NCBI RefSeq assembly: GCF_012932915.1
Contig: NZ_VCQU01000001.1
Coordinates: forward strand, 806,001 to 870,000
Direction: 5' to 3'
Length of the DNA: 64,000 bases
Source of the DNA: Antrihabitans stalactiti
GTDB lineage: Bacteria; Actinomycetota; Actinomycetes; Mycobacteriales; Mycobacteriaceae
Positions 17,520 to 26,801 of this stretch are shown one piece after another. The notes beneath the pieces were generated by a model. That model saw nothing but the letters and a program-made list of their open reading frames with translations. It did not search any database and was not told where the DNA came from. Every line of letters starts with the position of its first letter. Positions within the stretch are counted from its first letter, which is position 1. The position numbers and the translations under genes were made by a program.

Positions 17520-19070
17520 TCACACCGGAGCAGAGTCGGCGACTTGGGCATCCGCCTCAGGCTCCGGCTGTGGTTCCGCGACCGGCTCGTCACGAAGCTG
17601 AAGCGTCTTCGACGTCCAGGCCCACACCTCGTCGAACAGCGCGGGATTCGTCGCCAGTTTCACGCCCAGCGAAGGAATCATTTCCTTGAGCTTGGGCTCC
17701 CAGCCGCTGTACTCCTTCGAGAAGCAGCTCTTCAATACATCGAGCATTGCGGTGACCGCGGTGGACGCACCCGGCGATGCGCCGAGCAGGCCGGCGATGC
17801 TGCCGTCTTCTGCCGTGATGACCGCCGTGCCGAATTCGAGGACACCGCCGACGCCCTTCTTGCGGATGACCTGAACGCGCTGACCGGCGGTGATCAGCTC
17901 CCAATCCTCGGCAACCGCCTCGGGAACGAACTCCGACAGCGTGCGGACCTTCTTCGCGTTCGACGCCAGCAATTCGCTCACCAGATACTTGGTCAAGCCG
18001 AGTTCGGTGAGTCCGACGCCGATGAGCGACGTCAGGTTGTTCGCACGAATTGACCGGAAGAGGTCTGTGTTGCTGCCTTCCTTGAGGAACTTCGGCGACC
18101 AACCCGCATACGGACCGAACAGCAGGCCAGGCTTCTTGCCGATCACGCGGGTGTCGAGGTGAGGAACCGACATCGGCGGTGCGCCGACTGCAGCCTTGCC
18201 GTACACCTTCGCGCCATGCTGCGCGATGAGTTCGGGATTGGTGCTCCGGAAGAACGCACCGCTGACCGGGAAGCCGCCGAAGCCCTTGGCTTCCTTGATG
18301 CCTGCCTTCTGCAGGAGCGGTAGCGCGCCGCCGCCGGCCCCGACGAAGACGAACTTCGCGTTGATGTGCTTCTTGGCACCGGTGCGGTTGTTGACGACCT
18401 TGAGATTCCAGCTGCCGTCGGACTGCTTCTTCAGGCTTCGCACGTCGTGGCCGAAGTACACCTTCGCACCGGACGACGACAGGTAGTTGAGGTACTGCTT
18501 GGTGAGTGCGCCGAAGTCGACGTCCGTGCCCCCCTCGGACCAGTTCAACGCGATGGGATCGCTGAAATCGCGGCCTTTGCCCATCAGCGGAAGCCTGCGG
18601 GTGAACTCGGCGGGGTCGTCGATGTACTCCATGCCGGGAAACAACGGGTTGTCGCGCAGCGCTTCGTAGCGCTTGCGCAGGTAGGTCACATTGTCTTTCC
18701 CATGCACGAAGCTCACGTGCGGAATCGGGTTGACGAAGTCCTTCGGGTCGTCGAGCACGCCGTTCTCGACCGCGTGGGCCCAGAATTGCCGCGAGACCTG
18801 GAACTGCTCGTTGACCGTGATGGCCTTCGACACGTCGACCGATCCGTCGGCGTTCTGCGGCGTGTAGTTGAGCTCGCACAGCGCCGAGTGGCCGGTGCCT
18901 GCGTTGTTCCAGGGGTCGGTGCTCTCGGCAGCAGCGGCGTCGAGCCGCTCGAAGAGCATCACGTCCCAGTCAGGCTGCAATAGCCGCAGCATTGCTCCGA
19001 GGGTCGCGCTCATAATGCCCGCCCCCACGAGCACAACATCGGTCTTCTGGACTGCGGCTGCATTCGACAC
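17520..19070 (-). CDS. mqo: Malate:quinone oxidoreductase
   Basis: A 516-residue FAD-dependent, membrane-associated enzyme that oxidises malate to oxaloacetate and passes electrons to quinone. The FAD-binding start is [20 protein letters not shown]; family hallmarks are [49 protein letters not shown] and [19 protein letters not shown]. The C-terminal tail is acidic and proline-rich ([14 protein letters not shown]), beyond the conserved domain. The start was set at GTG 19070 just before the conserved core; a longer frame to 19175 has no supporting features. It is divergent from the hydrolase/mtr pair. Confidence 0.96.
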   Translation of the reverse strand: MSNAAAVQKTDVVLVGAGIMSATLGAMLRLLQPDWDVMLFERLDAAAAESTDPWNNAGTGHSALCELNYTPQNADGSVDVSKAITVNEQFQVSRQFWAHAVENGVLDDPKDFVNPIPHVSFVHGKDNVTYLRKRYEALRDNPLFPGMEYIDDPAEFTRRLPLMGKGRDFSDPIALNWSEGGTDVDFGALTKQYLNYLSSSGAKVYFGHDVRSLKKQSDGSWNLKVVNNRTGAKKHINAKFVFVGAGGGALPLLQKAGIKEAKGFGGFPVSGAFFRSTNPELIAQHGAKVYGKAAVGAPPMSVPHLDTRVIGKKPGLLFGPYAGWSPKFLKEGSNTDLFRSIRANNLTSLIGVGLTELGLTKYLVSELLASNAKKVRTLSEFVPEAVAEDWELITAGQRVQVIRKKGVGGVLEFGTAVITAEDGSIAGLLGASPGASTAVTAMLDVLKSCFSKEYSGWEPKLKEMIPSLGVKLATNPALFDEVWAWTSKTLQLRDEPVAEPQPEPEADAQVADSAPV

Positions 19071-19182
19071 TGGAATTTCGATCCTCGTCCTCGTGCGTGG
19101 GTTGTCTAGGGCGCACGCGCTACGGTACCCGGCGGCAATACACCCGTTATTGTGCACCTCGCTATGCGGTATCACCGCCCGC

Positions 19183-19195
19183 TAGATTGGAATTG
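19183..19195 (+). promoter_or_regulatory. Candidate -10 element of the hydrolase-mtr pair (leaderless)
   Basis: TAGATT at 19183-19188 fits the actinobacterial TANNNT -10 consensus and ends 6 bases before the GTG start at 19195, so a transcript would begin at or next to the start codon. No good -35 hexamer is present. Leaderless mRNAs are common in this group. Confidence 0.35.
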
Positions 19196-20247
19196 TGACG
19201 CAAACCCCTGACACAGGGTCAACGGTCCGATCCGCATCCGGTCGAGCCGAATGGGTTCCTGACGTTCTCGGCGACGACTATCAGCGAACGACCATTCCAC
19301 TCGGCACAGACCCGGACGGCGAAGGTCAGATCGAAGCAACTCTGGTCCGATTTCGGCCAGCCAATTCACGGCCGGCGAGCGCCGGTCCAGTCCTCTACAT
19401 CCACGGCAGATCCGACTACTTCTTCCAGCGCCACGTCGCGGAATACTTCGCCGAGCGTGGATATGCGTTCTATGCCCTGGACCTGCGCAAATGCGGCCGG
19501 TCGACGCGGCCGGGTCAGACGCCGCACTATGTGACCAACTTCGCGTATTACGACCGCGAACTCGATGAGGCGATGCGTATCATTCGCGGCGAATCGGCAG
19601 GCGCACCCGTATTGCTCGTCGCGCATTCCACCGGAGCGCTGACCGTGTCGCTGTGGATGAACCGGAAGAACCGATCGAGCGCGGGGCACGGCGTTTCCGG
19701 GATGATTCTCAACAGTCCATTCTTCGATCTGCCGGGTCCGGCATATCTGCGCAGCATTGTGCTCACCGCATTCATCGAAGGAGCCGGTTGGCTGCGCAGC
19801 CACAGCGAAATTCCCAGGACCAGCGGCGACGACGCCTACGGGGCGAGCATCCATTCCAGCCTGCGCGGTGAATGGGATTACGACTTGGATTGGAAGCCGC
19901 TCGGCGGCTACCCGGTCCAGTTCGGCTGGCTACGCGCGGTCCGGCGGGCGCACAAGGCGGTCCAGCGTGGTCTCGATGTGGGCGTACCGACGTTGATCTT
20001 GCGCTCCAAGCTGAGTAGCCGCGCGAAGCAGTTCGGCGACGAAATCGACGTCGTCGATGCTGTACTCGACGTGACGCAGATCCAGCGGTGGGCGGGGTGC
20101 CTCGGTGATCGAACTACTGTCGTACCGATCACCGGCGCCCGCCACGACGTGCTCCTGTCCGCCGCAAAACCGCGGGCCAAGGCGTTCGCGGAGATCGGCA
20201 ATTGGCTCGACTGGCTGCACACCTATCTGGACGAGGCGGATACATGA
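19195..20247 (+). CDS. Alpha/beta hydrolase (lysophospholipase-like; Rv2854-type)
   Basis: A 350-residue serine hydrolase. VLYIHGRSDYFFQRHVAEYF provides the oxyanion HG motif, ALDLRKCGRS the following strand, VLLVAHSTGALTVSLW the nucleophile elbow (Ser in G/A-H-S-x-G), and GARHDVLLSA the catalytic His. No signal peptide or membrane anchor is visible. Its stop overlaps the start of mtr (ATGA), so the two are coupled; this hydrolase-mtr pairing recalls Rv2854-Rv2855. A monoacylglycerol lipase or lysophospholipase activity is plausible from the family. The start is GTG at 19195, probably leaderless. Confidence 0.85.
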   Translation: MTQTPDTGSTVRSASGRAEWVPDVLGDDYQRTTIPLGTDPDGEGQIEATLVRFRPANSRPASAGPVLYIHGRSDYFFQRHVAEYFAERGYAFYALDLRKCGRSTRPGQTPHYVTNFAYYDRELDEAMRIIRGESAGAPVLLVAHSTGALTVSLWMNRKNRSSAGHGVSGMILNSPFFDLPGPAYLRSIVLTAFIEGAGWLRSHSEIPRTSGDDAYGASIHSSLRGEWDYDLDWKPLGGYPVQFGWLRAVRRAHKAVQRGLDVGVPTLILRSKLSSRAKQFGDEIDVVDAVLDVTQIQRWAGCLGDRTTVVPITGARHDVLLSAAKPRAKAFAEIGNWLDWLHTYLDEADT

Positions 20248-21635
20248 CCGACGATCAGCACTTCGAGCTCGCGATCATCGGGACGGGTTCTGGCAACACG
20301 ATCCTGACGAAGCAGTTCGCGGGCAAGAAGGTCGCACTGATCGAGGAAGGCACGTTCGGCGGCACCTGCATCAATGTCGGCTGCATTCCGACGAAGATGT
20401 TCGTCTACGCCGCCGAAGTCGCACAAACCATTCGGCACTCGGCGCGCTACGGCATCGATTCCAGTCTCGACAAGGTCCGATGGACCGACATCATCGACCG
20501 CGTCTTCGGCCGGATCGATCCGATCTCGGTCAACGGTGCCCAGTTCCGGAGCACAGGAACGCCTGGGACGACGCTGTTCACAGCTCACGCGCGTTTCGTC
20601 GGGCCACGGAAACTCGCGTTGGCCACCGGCGAGATCATCACTGCCGATCAGGTCGTCATCGCGGCAGGCTCACGAGCGATCGTCCCACCCGAAATCGCCG
20701 ACAGCGGTGTGCCTTTCCACACCAGCGACGACATCATGCGGTTGCCCGAATTGCCCGAGCGACTGGTGATCATCGGCGGTGGCTACATCGCAGCCGAGTT
20801 CGCGCACGTGTTCTCGGCGTTCGGGGTATCGGTCTCGATCATCGCCCGCGGCGAGAAGTTGCTGCGCCATCTCGATCACGACATCGCCGACCGATTCACT
20901 GCGCTCGCGCAAGAGAAGTGGGATGTCCATCTGGGCAACACGGTGCGGACCGTACACAAGGTCGAGGGCGGCGGCATTTCGGTCGAACTCACCGACGGCA
21001 CGCGAGTCGACGGCGACGCTCTGCTCGTTGCGGTAGGCCGCGTCCCGAACGGTGATCGGCTGGACCTGCAGGCAACGGGCGTCGACGTCGACGATGCCGG
21101 TCGTGTCGTCGTCGACGAGTACCAAAGGACCACGGCAAAAGGCATTTTCGCTCTCGGCGACGTGTGCTCGCCGAAGCAGCTCAAGCACGTCGCCAATCAC
21201 GAGGCGCGGGTGGTGCGCGACAACTTGCTGCGCGACGCGTGGGCTTCCACCGACGGCTTGGTCCGGGCCGACCACCGCTTCATCCCGTCCGCCGTCTTCA
21301 CCGACCCTCAGATCGCCGACGTCGGCATGACCGAGGAGCAGGCCCGCGACGCTGGTCTCGACATCGCGACCTACGTGCAGGACTACTCCGATGTGGCATA
21401 CGGCTGGGCGATGGAAGACCACGAAGGCGTCTGCAAGGTGATCATCGAACGCGGAACCGGCAAGATCTTGGGCGCTCACGTCATGGGTGCGCAGGCACCG
21501 ACCGTGATTCAGCCGTTGATCCAGGCGATGCAGTTCGGGCTCGACGCGCGGTCGATGGCACGAGGTCAGTACTGGATCCATCCCGCGCTTCCCGAGGTGG
21601 TCGAGAACGCGTTGCTGGGCGCACTGAAGCATTAA
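20244..21635 (+). CDS. mtr: Mycothione reductase
   Basis: A 463-residue flavoprotein disulfide reductase. FAD site ELAIIGTGSGNT, redox-active disulfide GGTCINVGCIPTK (Cys-4x-Cys), NADPH site LVIIGGGYIAAEFAHVFSAFG, second FAD segment GIFALGDVC, and the C-terminal dimer interface with YWIHPALPEVVENALL (catalytic His-Glu, HPxxPE). The N-terminus IIGTGSGN, rather than the usual GGGPGG, is characteristic of mycothione reductase. It reduces mycothiol disulfide with NADPH, which implies mycothiol as the main thiol. The ATG at 20244 overlaps the hydrolase stop; a longer frame from 20202 is unsupported. Confidence 0.95.
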   Translation: MTDDQHFELAIIGTGSGNTILTKQFAGKKVALIEEGTFGGTCINVGCIPTKMFVYAAEVAQTIRHSARYGIDSSLDKVRWTDIIDRVFGRIDPISVNGAQFRSTGTPGTTLFTAHARFVGPRKLALATGEIITADQVVIAAGSRAIVPPEIADSGVPFHTSDDIMRLPELPERLVIIGGGYIAAEFAHVFSAFGVSVSIIARGEKLLRHLDHDIADRFTALAQEKWDVHLGNTVRTVHKVEGGGISVELTDGTRVDGDALLVAVGRVPNGDRLDLQATGVDVDDAGRVVVDEYQRTTAKGIFALGDVCSPKQLKHVANHEARVVRDNLLRDAWASTDGLVRADHRFIPSAVFTDPQIADVGMTEEQARDAGLDIATYVQDYSDVAYGWAMEDHEGVCKVIIERGTGKILGAHVMGAQAPTVIQPLIQAMQFGLDARSMARGQYWIHPALPEVVENALLGALKH

Positions 21636-21639
21636 CGCT

Positions 21640-21681
21640 CGTGAGTCTTTTAGGAGTCCAGGGACTCCTAAAAGACTCACG
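21640..21681. terminator. Palindromic element 6, between convergent mtr and hydrolase genes
   Basis: Perfect 20-base arms, CGTGAGTCTTTTAGGAGTCC and its exact complement, with only AG between them. It begins 4 bp after the mtr stop and ends 5 bp before the opposing gene's stop. The outer half (CGTGAGTCT) matches elements 2 and 3; the inner half is different and AT-richer. Confidence 0.75.
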
Positions 21682-21686
21682 ACCGC

Positions 21687-22232
21687 CTACCAGGAACTAG
21701 TCCGCAGCACGATCTCGGTCGCCATCTCGTGGCTCGCCTCGGCCGGGATGTTCGCTATCCCGTCGAGTGCGACGACGCGAAAATCGGAGTACACGTACCG
21801 CCCGCTCTGGTCCGCCTGCTGGCGGGCATCGGCGTGGCCGACCATGACCGTCGTCGGCAGTTCGACTGGCGCACAATCGGAACCGAGGACCTTGGGATGG
21901 GGCCGGTCGGTGACGACGAGGCTCGCGAACCGGCCGAAGCTGCGGGCGGCGAGCAACCAGGCGAGCTCCGCCCCTTCCCGTGCGCCGACGAGATTCGCCC
22001 AGCCGACCTTGAGCTGATCGAGCATCGCCAGGACGGCGGCCTCGTCGAGGCCCTCGATCGACTCGGGCGCCACGGTCCGTAGCCCGGAGTTGTGCAGTCG
22101 CGCGGCGACTGCGTCGTAAACATCGGCGGGATCCCCCGCACCGGGGAGCAGCAACACCACATGGCTGCTCTCCGGACCGTTCAGACGAACATCGATCCCA
22201 GCTTCACCGGCCCCGACCCGGACACGTTCCAT
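21687..22232 (-). CDS. Small alpha/beta-hydrolase-fold protein
   Basis: A 181-residue protein with an alpha/beta-hydrolase-like start, VVLLLPGAGDPADVYDAVAARLHNSGLRTVAPE, and a strand-turn-helix WANLVGAREGAELAWLLAAR where the usual Ser nucleophile is replaced by Arg (V-G-A-R-E-G rather than G-x-S-x-G). A late His in EASHEMA is in the expected place. The missing nucleophile suggests a non-catalytic or altered member. It is divergent from the first MaoC hydratase by 55 bp. No function is assigned. Confidence 0.65.
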   Translation of the reverse strand: MERVRVGAGEAGIDVRLNGPESSHVVLLLPGAGDPADVYDAVAARLHNSGLRTVAPESIEGLDEAAVLAMLDQLKVGWANLVGAREGAELAWLLAARSFGRFASLVVTDRPHPKVLGSDCAPVELPTTVMVGHADARQQADQSGRYVYSDFRVVALDGIANIPAEASHEMATEIVLRTSSW

Positions 22233-22287
22233 GACATTCGAAGGTACGCGAAAGTCGGCCTTTTCATGGTCGAGTACTGTCGCGCCG

Positions 22288-23310
22288 ATGGAGAACCTGA
22301 CGATCGATTCCGCGGCTCTGGTGGGCCGGGGCTATCGGATGGTGGACTACTACGAGGTAGGCCGGGAAAAGATTCGCGAATTCGCCCGTGCAGTGCAAGA
22401 TTTCCAGCCTGCACACTGGAGCGAAGACGCCGCTGCCGACCTCGGTTACGACCGGCTGATCGCACCCGTCACCTTCGGCTCGATCATTTTCATGATCGTC
22501 AACCGTGCACTCTTCGACGGTTTGGCGGGCTACGACATGAGCCAACTCCTGCAAGCCGATCAGATCCTCGAACTGCACCGACCCGTCGCCGCTGGTGACC
22601 GTCTGGTCTGCAGCGTCGAACTGTCGTCGTTTCGGCGGGTCGCCGACAACGACTTCATCGTCGTCAAGAACGTCCTGGCCACCCAAGACAACGAACTCGT
22701 GCAGGTCTCGCACACCACCGTCGTCGCGCGCACCGGCGACGAAGTCGACCCGGCGATCGCTGAAGCAGCCGAAAGCGTTGTCATGCATGGGGTCTCGCTC
22801 GCCGATCGACTCAGCGCCACCGACGGCGCGAAGCTGATCGAGACAGTCGAGGCACCCCAGATCGCGCCTGCCACGCACATCCCGAGAACGAGCATGCGTT
22901 TCGAAGACCTGTCGGTCGGCGATGTGTTGCCGTCGAAACCGCTCCGCGTGTCGCGCGGCGACCTCGTCAACTACGCCGGAGTGGCGGGCGACCCGAATCC
23001 GATCCACTGGAACGACGGACTTGCTGCGCTGGTCGGGCTGCCGAACGTCGTAGCGCACGGCATGCTCACCATGGGCATGGCGGCGGGTTTCGTCACATCC
23101 TGGCTCGGCGATCCGGCAGCGCTGACCAAATTCAGCGTCCGCTTCACCGGCATCGCACCGATCGATCCGCACAAGCCGCAAGCGATCGAATTCACCGGCC
23201 GAATCAAGTCGCTCGATGCCGACAAACGTACCGCCGTCGTCGCACTCGCCGCGCACTACGAAGAGCGAAAGCTGTTCGGTCGAGCAACAGCCGAGGTACG
23301 CCTCCGGTGA
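22288..23310 (+). CDS. MaoC-like (R)-hydratase, double hot-dog (HadAB/HtdX type), copy 1
   Basis: A 340-residue protein with two hot-dog domains. The N-terminal domain (about 1-150; [27 protein letters not shown]) resembles the HadA/FAS1-type dehydratase N-domain; the C-terminal domain (about 200-340) is a MaoC domain with [18 protein letters not shown], containing the hydratase-2 catalytic Asp and His. Such proteins dehydrate (3R)-hydroxyacyl-ACP/CoA, in this group often in fatty- or mycolic-acid elongation. The ATG at 22288 precedes the conserved N-terminus; a longer frame from 22231 is unsupported. A close paralogue follows after 24 bp in the same direction. Confidence 0.85.
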   Translation: MENLTIDSAALVGRGYRMVDYYEVGREKIREFARAVQDFQPAHWSEDAAADLGYDRLIAPVTFGSIIFMIVNRALFDGLAGYDMSQLLQADQILELHRPVAAGDRLVCSVELSSFRRVADNDFIVVKNVLATQDNELVQVSHTTVVARTGDEVDPAIAEAAESVVMHGVSLADRLSATDGAKLIETVEAPQIAPATHIPRTSMRFEDLSVGDVLPSKPLRVSRGDLVNYAGVAGDPNPIHWNDGLAALVGLPNVVAHGMLTMGMAAGFVTSWLGDPAALTKFSVRFTGIAPIDPHKPQAIEFTGRIKSLDADKRTAVVALAAHYEERKLFGRATAEVRLR

Positions 23311-23334
23311 CGGTGCGTGCGCGATACTGAATTC

Positions 23335-24363
23335 GTGGAAGATTCGGCGTTCGATCCTGCAGCGTTGGTGGGCCAGCACTACCGGTCCGATGACTATTAC
23401 GAGGTCGGGCGCGAAAAGATCCGCGAATTCGCGCGCGCAATCCAGGACCTTCATCCGGCGCACTGGCGCGAAGCCGATGCGAAAATACTCGGCTACGACG
23501 CCCTACTCGCGCCGCTGACCTTCCTGTCGATCGTCAGCATGCTGGCCCATCGCAAGCTGCTCGACGCGATGGTCGGCTACGACTTCAGTCAGTTCCTGCA
23601 AGCAGACGCGGTCCTCGAATTGCATCGGCCGATCATGGCGGGCGATCGACTGGTCTGCGATGTGTCCATGGAGTCCTACCGGCAATACGCGGGCAACGAT
23701 TTCTTCGTGACGAAGAACGTCGTCACCACCCAGGACAACGAACTCGTTCAGACGACCTATACGACGATCGTCGCCCGGACCGGTGACATCGTCGATCCTG
23801 CGATTTCGCGCAGAGCGGCGAACGTGATCATGTCCGGCGTCTCCCACGACGACCGGCGCAAGGCGGCACTAGGTGCGGTCCCGATCGCCGAGCGAGCCGA
23901 CCCCGGACCGCCGCACGAGCCGCCGCCGCACGAGCCACGCACCGATCATCGCTTCGACGACCTCGCGGTCGGCGACGAACTCCCACGCCAGATTGCGAGG
24001 GTTACGCGTGGTGACCTGGTCAATTACGCGGGCGTATCCGGCGACCCCAACCCCATTCACTGGCACGACAGCGTTGCCGCTCTCGTCGGCCTGCCGACCG
24101 TCGTGGCGCATGGCATGTTCACCGCCGGCCTCGCTGCGGGCTACCTCACCTCATGGTTGGGCGATCCCGCGGCGGTGACGAAGTACAGCGTCAGGTTCGC
24201 GGGATTTGCACCGGTCGAGGCGGAGGAGGCGGTGTCGTTCGAATTCAGCGGGCGAGTCAAATCCCTCGACGCCGATCAACGCAGCGCCGTCATTGCGTTG
24301 GGCGCAACCGCCGGTGGCCGAAAGCTGTTCGGCCGCGCGACTGCCGAGGTGCGCCTCTCATAG
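23335..24363 (+). CDS. MaoC-like (R)-hydratase, double hot-dog, copy 2
   Basis: A 342-residue paralogue of the preceding gene, aligning along its full length: [31 protein letters not shown] and [18 protein letters not shown] are nearly identical between the two, while the linker ([15 protein letters not shown]) has diverged and is Pro/His-rich. The MaoC active-site Asp/His pair is intact. The GTG at 23335 was chosen by alignment with the start of copy 1 (ENLTIDSAALVG / [12 protein letters not shown]). Its stop overlaps the last bases of the convergent cobQ reading frame, and palindromic element 7 lies directly behind it. Confidence 0.85.
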   Translation: MEDSAFDPAALVGQHYRSDDYYEVGREKIREFARAIQDLHPAHWREADAKILGYDALLAPLTFLSIVSMLAHRKLLDAMVGYDFSQFLQADAVLELHRPIMAGDRLVCDVSMESYRQYAGNDFFVTKNVVTTQDNELVQTTYTTIVARTGDIVDPAISRRAANVIMSGVSHDDRRKAALGAVPIAERADPGPPHEPPPHEPRTDHRFDDLAVGDELPRQIARVTRGDLVNYAGVSGDPNPIHWHDSVAALVGLPTVVAHGMFTAGLAAGYLTSWLGDPAAVTKYSVRFAGFAPVEAEEAVSFEFSGRVKSLDADQRSAVIALGATAGGRKLFGRATAEVRLS

Positions 24364-25908
24364 TCGTGAGTCTTTTAGGAGTCCCTGGACTCCTAAAAGA
24401 CTCACGAGGGTGGGTAGGTCGGCGGGCGGGCCGTTGTGGATCAGGCCGAGGATTGCGTCGATGTCGACGTGCTGCTCCACCAGGTCGGCGAGCAGATCGA
24501 GCTGGGCTTCGCGAACCGCAGCGACCGAGGTATCCGGCGCGACGGTGAAACCCGTTCTGCCACTGTGCCGTGCAACGTCGGTGAGGAAGGTGCGACGAAA
24601 GTCGTCGCTCTCGAAAAGGCCGTGCCAATGAGTTCCGACGACCGCCCCGCGCACACTGCCTTCGGGCTGACCGTCGGACTCGAGCAAGGCCGTGTCGCCG
24701 TTGTGCGTCACGCGACCGTGGTGAATCTCGTAGCCGTGCACCGGAGTTCCGGCCGCGTGCCCCTCGACGCGGGCCAGGACTTTCGCATCCTCGAACTTGA
24801 CCGCCAGGTCGAGCGCATCCAGGCCTGCCACCTCACCGGCACCGGATTCGACGTCGTCGACGATCGTGCGACCCAGCATCTGGTACCCGCCGCAGATGCC
24901 GAGGATCGGCTTTCCCGCAGCCGCCCGATCGACCAGCACATCCGCAATCCCGTTGGCGCGCAACCATGCCAGGTCGGCCACGGTCGACTTGCTGCCAGGC
25001 ACCACGACAAGGTCCGCACCGGCCAACCGAGACGCTTCGCTCACCCAACGGACCGAGACTCCCGGCTCACACGCCAGGGCCTCGATATCGGTCGAATTCG
25101 AAATCCGTGGCAGCCGAATCGCAGCGACGGTCAGCCACTCGCTCCCGTACGGCTTTCCGGGCCGACCGACGGCAGTGTCGGCGACCGTGCCCAACGAGTC
25201 CTCCGCGTCGAGCCACAGGTCGTTGCTGAACGGAATGACGCCATACGTGGGCCGACCGGTGAGCTCGCGTAGGCGCACCAAGCCCGGCTCCAGCAGCGAC
25301 ACATCGCCGCGGAACTTGTTGATCACAAATCCGGCGATCAGCGCTTGGTCTGCTTCGTCGAGAATCGCAACTGTGCCGAACAAGTGGGCCAGCACTCCCC
25401 CGCGGTCGATATCGCCGACCACGATCACGGGCAACGATGCCTCCTGCGCCAGCCCCATGTTCGCGAGATCGGTTGCGCGCAAATTGATCTCGGCAGGCGA
25501 ACCGGCACCCTCACAGATCACGATGTCGAATTCCGCTCGCAGCGAAGCCAATTCAGCCGCTACGACGGACCGCAGCTCCTCGCGACGGGTGAAGTAGTCG
25601 CGCGCACCGACCGACCCCACGGCCCGACCGCGGACCACCAACTGAGACGTGCGGTCACTGCCCGGTTTCAACAGCACGGGATTGAACCGGACGCTCGGTT
25701 CCAGACCGCAGGCCTGCGCCTGCAGCGCCTGCGCGCGGCCGATCTCGCCGCCGTCGAGCGTCACCACAGAGTTGTTGGACATGTTCTGCGCCTTGAACGG
25801 CGCGACGGAAAAGCCCCGCCGCGCGAGCAACCGGCACAGCCCGGCGACGACGACACTCTTGCCCGCATCCGACGTGCAGCCGGCGACGAGCAGGGCGCCA
25901 CCGATCAT
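24358..25908 (-). CDS. cobQ: Cobyric acid synthase (glutamine-hydrolysing)
   Basis: A 516-residue amidase adding amides at corrin side chains b, d, e and g. The N-terminal ATP-binding domain has [20 protein letters not shown] and [13 protein letters not shown]; the C-terminal triad-type amidotransferase has [13 protein letters not shown] (nucleophile Cys) and a late His in [11 protein letters not shown]. It is longer than usual because the last 17 residues ([17 protein letters not shown]) are encoded by palindromic element 7 and its flanks. Its stop overlaps the stop region of the opposing hydratase. The start overlaps the map stop (ATGA), so it is coupled to map. Confidence 0.94.
   Translation of the reverse strand: MIGGALLVAGCTSDAGKSVVVAGLCRLLARRGFSVAPFKAQNMSNNSVVTLDGGEIGRAQALQAQACGLEPSVRFNPVLLKPGSDRTSQLVVRGRAVGSVGARDYFTRREELRSVVAAELASLRAEFDIVICEGAGSPAEINLRATDLANMGLAQEASLPVIVVGDIDRGGVLAHLFGTVAILDEADQALIAGFVINKFRGDVSLLEPGLVRLRELTGRPTYGVIPFSNDLWLDAEDSLGTVADTAVGRPGKPYGSEWLTVAAIRLPRISNSTDIEALACEPGVSVRWVSEASRLAGADLVVVPGSKSTVADLAWLRANGIADVLVDRAAAGKPILGICGGYQMLGRTIVDDVESGAGEVAGLDALDLAVKFEDAKVLARVEGHAAGTPVHGYEIHHGRVTHNGDTALLESDGQPEGSVRGAVVGTHWHGLFESDDFRRTFLTDVARHSGRTGFTVAPDTSVAAVREAQLDLLADLVEQHVDIDAILGLIHNGPPADLPTLVSLLGVQGLLKDSRL
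24365..24406. repeat. Palindromic element 7, forming the 3' end of cobQ
   Basis: Perfect 20-base arms CGTGAGTCTTTTAGGAGTCC and complement around CT; identical in the arms to element 6. It begins 1 bp after the stop of the plus-strand hydratase, yet the minus-strand cobQ frame runs through it and ends just beyond at 24358. It may still act as a terminator for the plus-strand gene. Confidence 0.8.
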
Positions 25909-26771
25909 GGAAGGGTCAGGATCTCAGCGCCCGTATCGGTGACGACCAGCGTGTGTTCGAACTGCGCAGTCCATTTGCGGTCTTTGGTGACGACGGTCCA
26001 GCGGTCGGGCCAGATGGTGTAGTCGATATTCCCGAGGTTGATCATCGGCTCGATAGTGAACGTCATCCCTGGCTCGATGATCGTCTCTACCGACGGCTCG
26101 TCGTAGTGCAAGATCACCAGACCGTTGTGGAATGTCGTTCCGATGCCGTGACCGGTGAAGTCCCGGACCACGCCGTAGCCGAACCGATTCGCGTACGCTT
26201 CGATGACCCGACCGACGACGTTGAGCGCGCGACCCGGTTTGACCGCCTTGATCGCCCGCATCGTCGCCTCATGGGTGCGTTCGACGAGCAGGCGGTTCTC
26301 TTCGGACACGTTGCCGGCGAGGAAGGTTGCATTGGTATCGCCGTGCACGCCATCGATGTAGGCAGTGACGTCGATGTTGACTATGTCGCCGTCTTCGATC
26401 ACCGTCGAGTCGGGGATCCCGTGGCAGATCACCTCGTTGAGCGACGTGCAGCACGACTTCGGGAAGCCCCGATAACCCAGCGTCGACGGGTAGGCACCGT
26501 GATCGAGCATGAACTCGTGCGCGATGCGGTCCAGCTCGTCGGTCGTCACTCCCGGCGCGACCGCCTTACCCGCTTCCTGGAGCGCCCCTGCCGCAATCTT
26601 GCTCGCGACCCGCATTGCTGCGATCGTCTCAGGCGTTTGTACCCAAGGCTCGCTGCCTTCGACAGCCTTCGGCTTCCAGACATATTCGGGCCGCGCGATG
26701 CGTTTGGGTACCTCACGTATCGGCGTGGGCGTGCCCGGGACCAGCGGTTTGCGGGCAGTCGGAGCAGACAT
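25905..26771 (-). CDS. map: Methionine aminopeptidase, type I (MapB-like)
   Basis: A 288-residue cytosolic enzyme that removes N-terminal Met from new proteins. Metal ligands are visible in [19 protein letters not shown] (two Asp), [11 protein letters not shown] (His), TIEPMI (Glu) and [10 protein letters not shown] (Glu), and the substrate His in [14 protein letters not shown]. The N-terminal extension (about 40 residues, Pro-rich, with [11 protein letters not shown] and RPEYVW) corresponds to the SH3-ligand-like extension of mycobacterial MapB (Rv2861c). It is 30 bp downstream of the mycolyltransferase-like gene and overlaps cobQ by 4 bp. Confidence 0.95.
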   Translation of the reverse strand: MSAPTARKPLVPGTPTPIREVPKRIARPEYVWKPKAVEGSEPWVQTPETIAAMRVASKIAAGALQEAGKAVAPGVTTDELDRIAHEFMLDHGAYPSTLGYRGFPKSCCTSLNEVICHGIPDSTVIEDGDIVNIDVTAYIDGVHGDTNATFLAGNVSEENRLLVERTHEATMRAIKAVKPGRALNVVGRVIEAYANRFGYGVVRDFTGHGIGTTFHNGLVILHYDEPSVETIIEPGMTFTIEPMINLGNIDYTIWPDRWTVVTKDRKWTAQFEHTLVVTDTGAEILTLP

Positions 26772-26801
26772 GGCTACCAGACTATCCGCAACCCGCCGAG
26801 G

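Noticed and set aside
16948-17520. Cobalamin riboswitch in front of the cob genes
   Set aside because: There is no leader: mqo, GNAT and the chelatase follow one another with 12 bp or less of non-coding sequence apart from a tandem repeat, and no B12-box (AGYCMGNNRGC-like) context was found.
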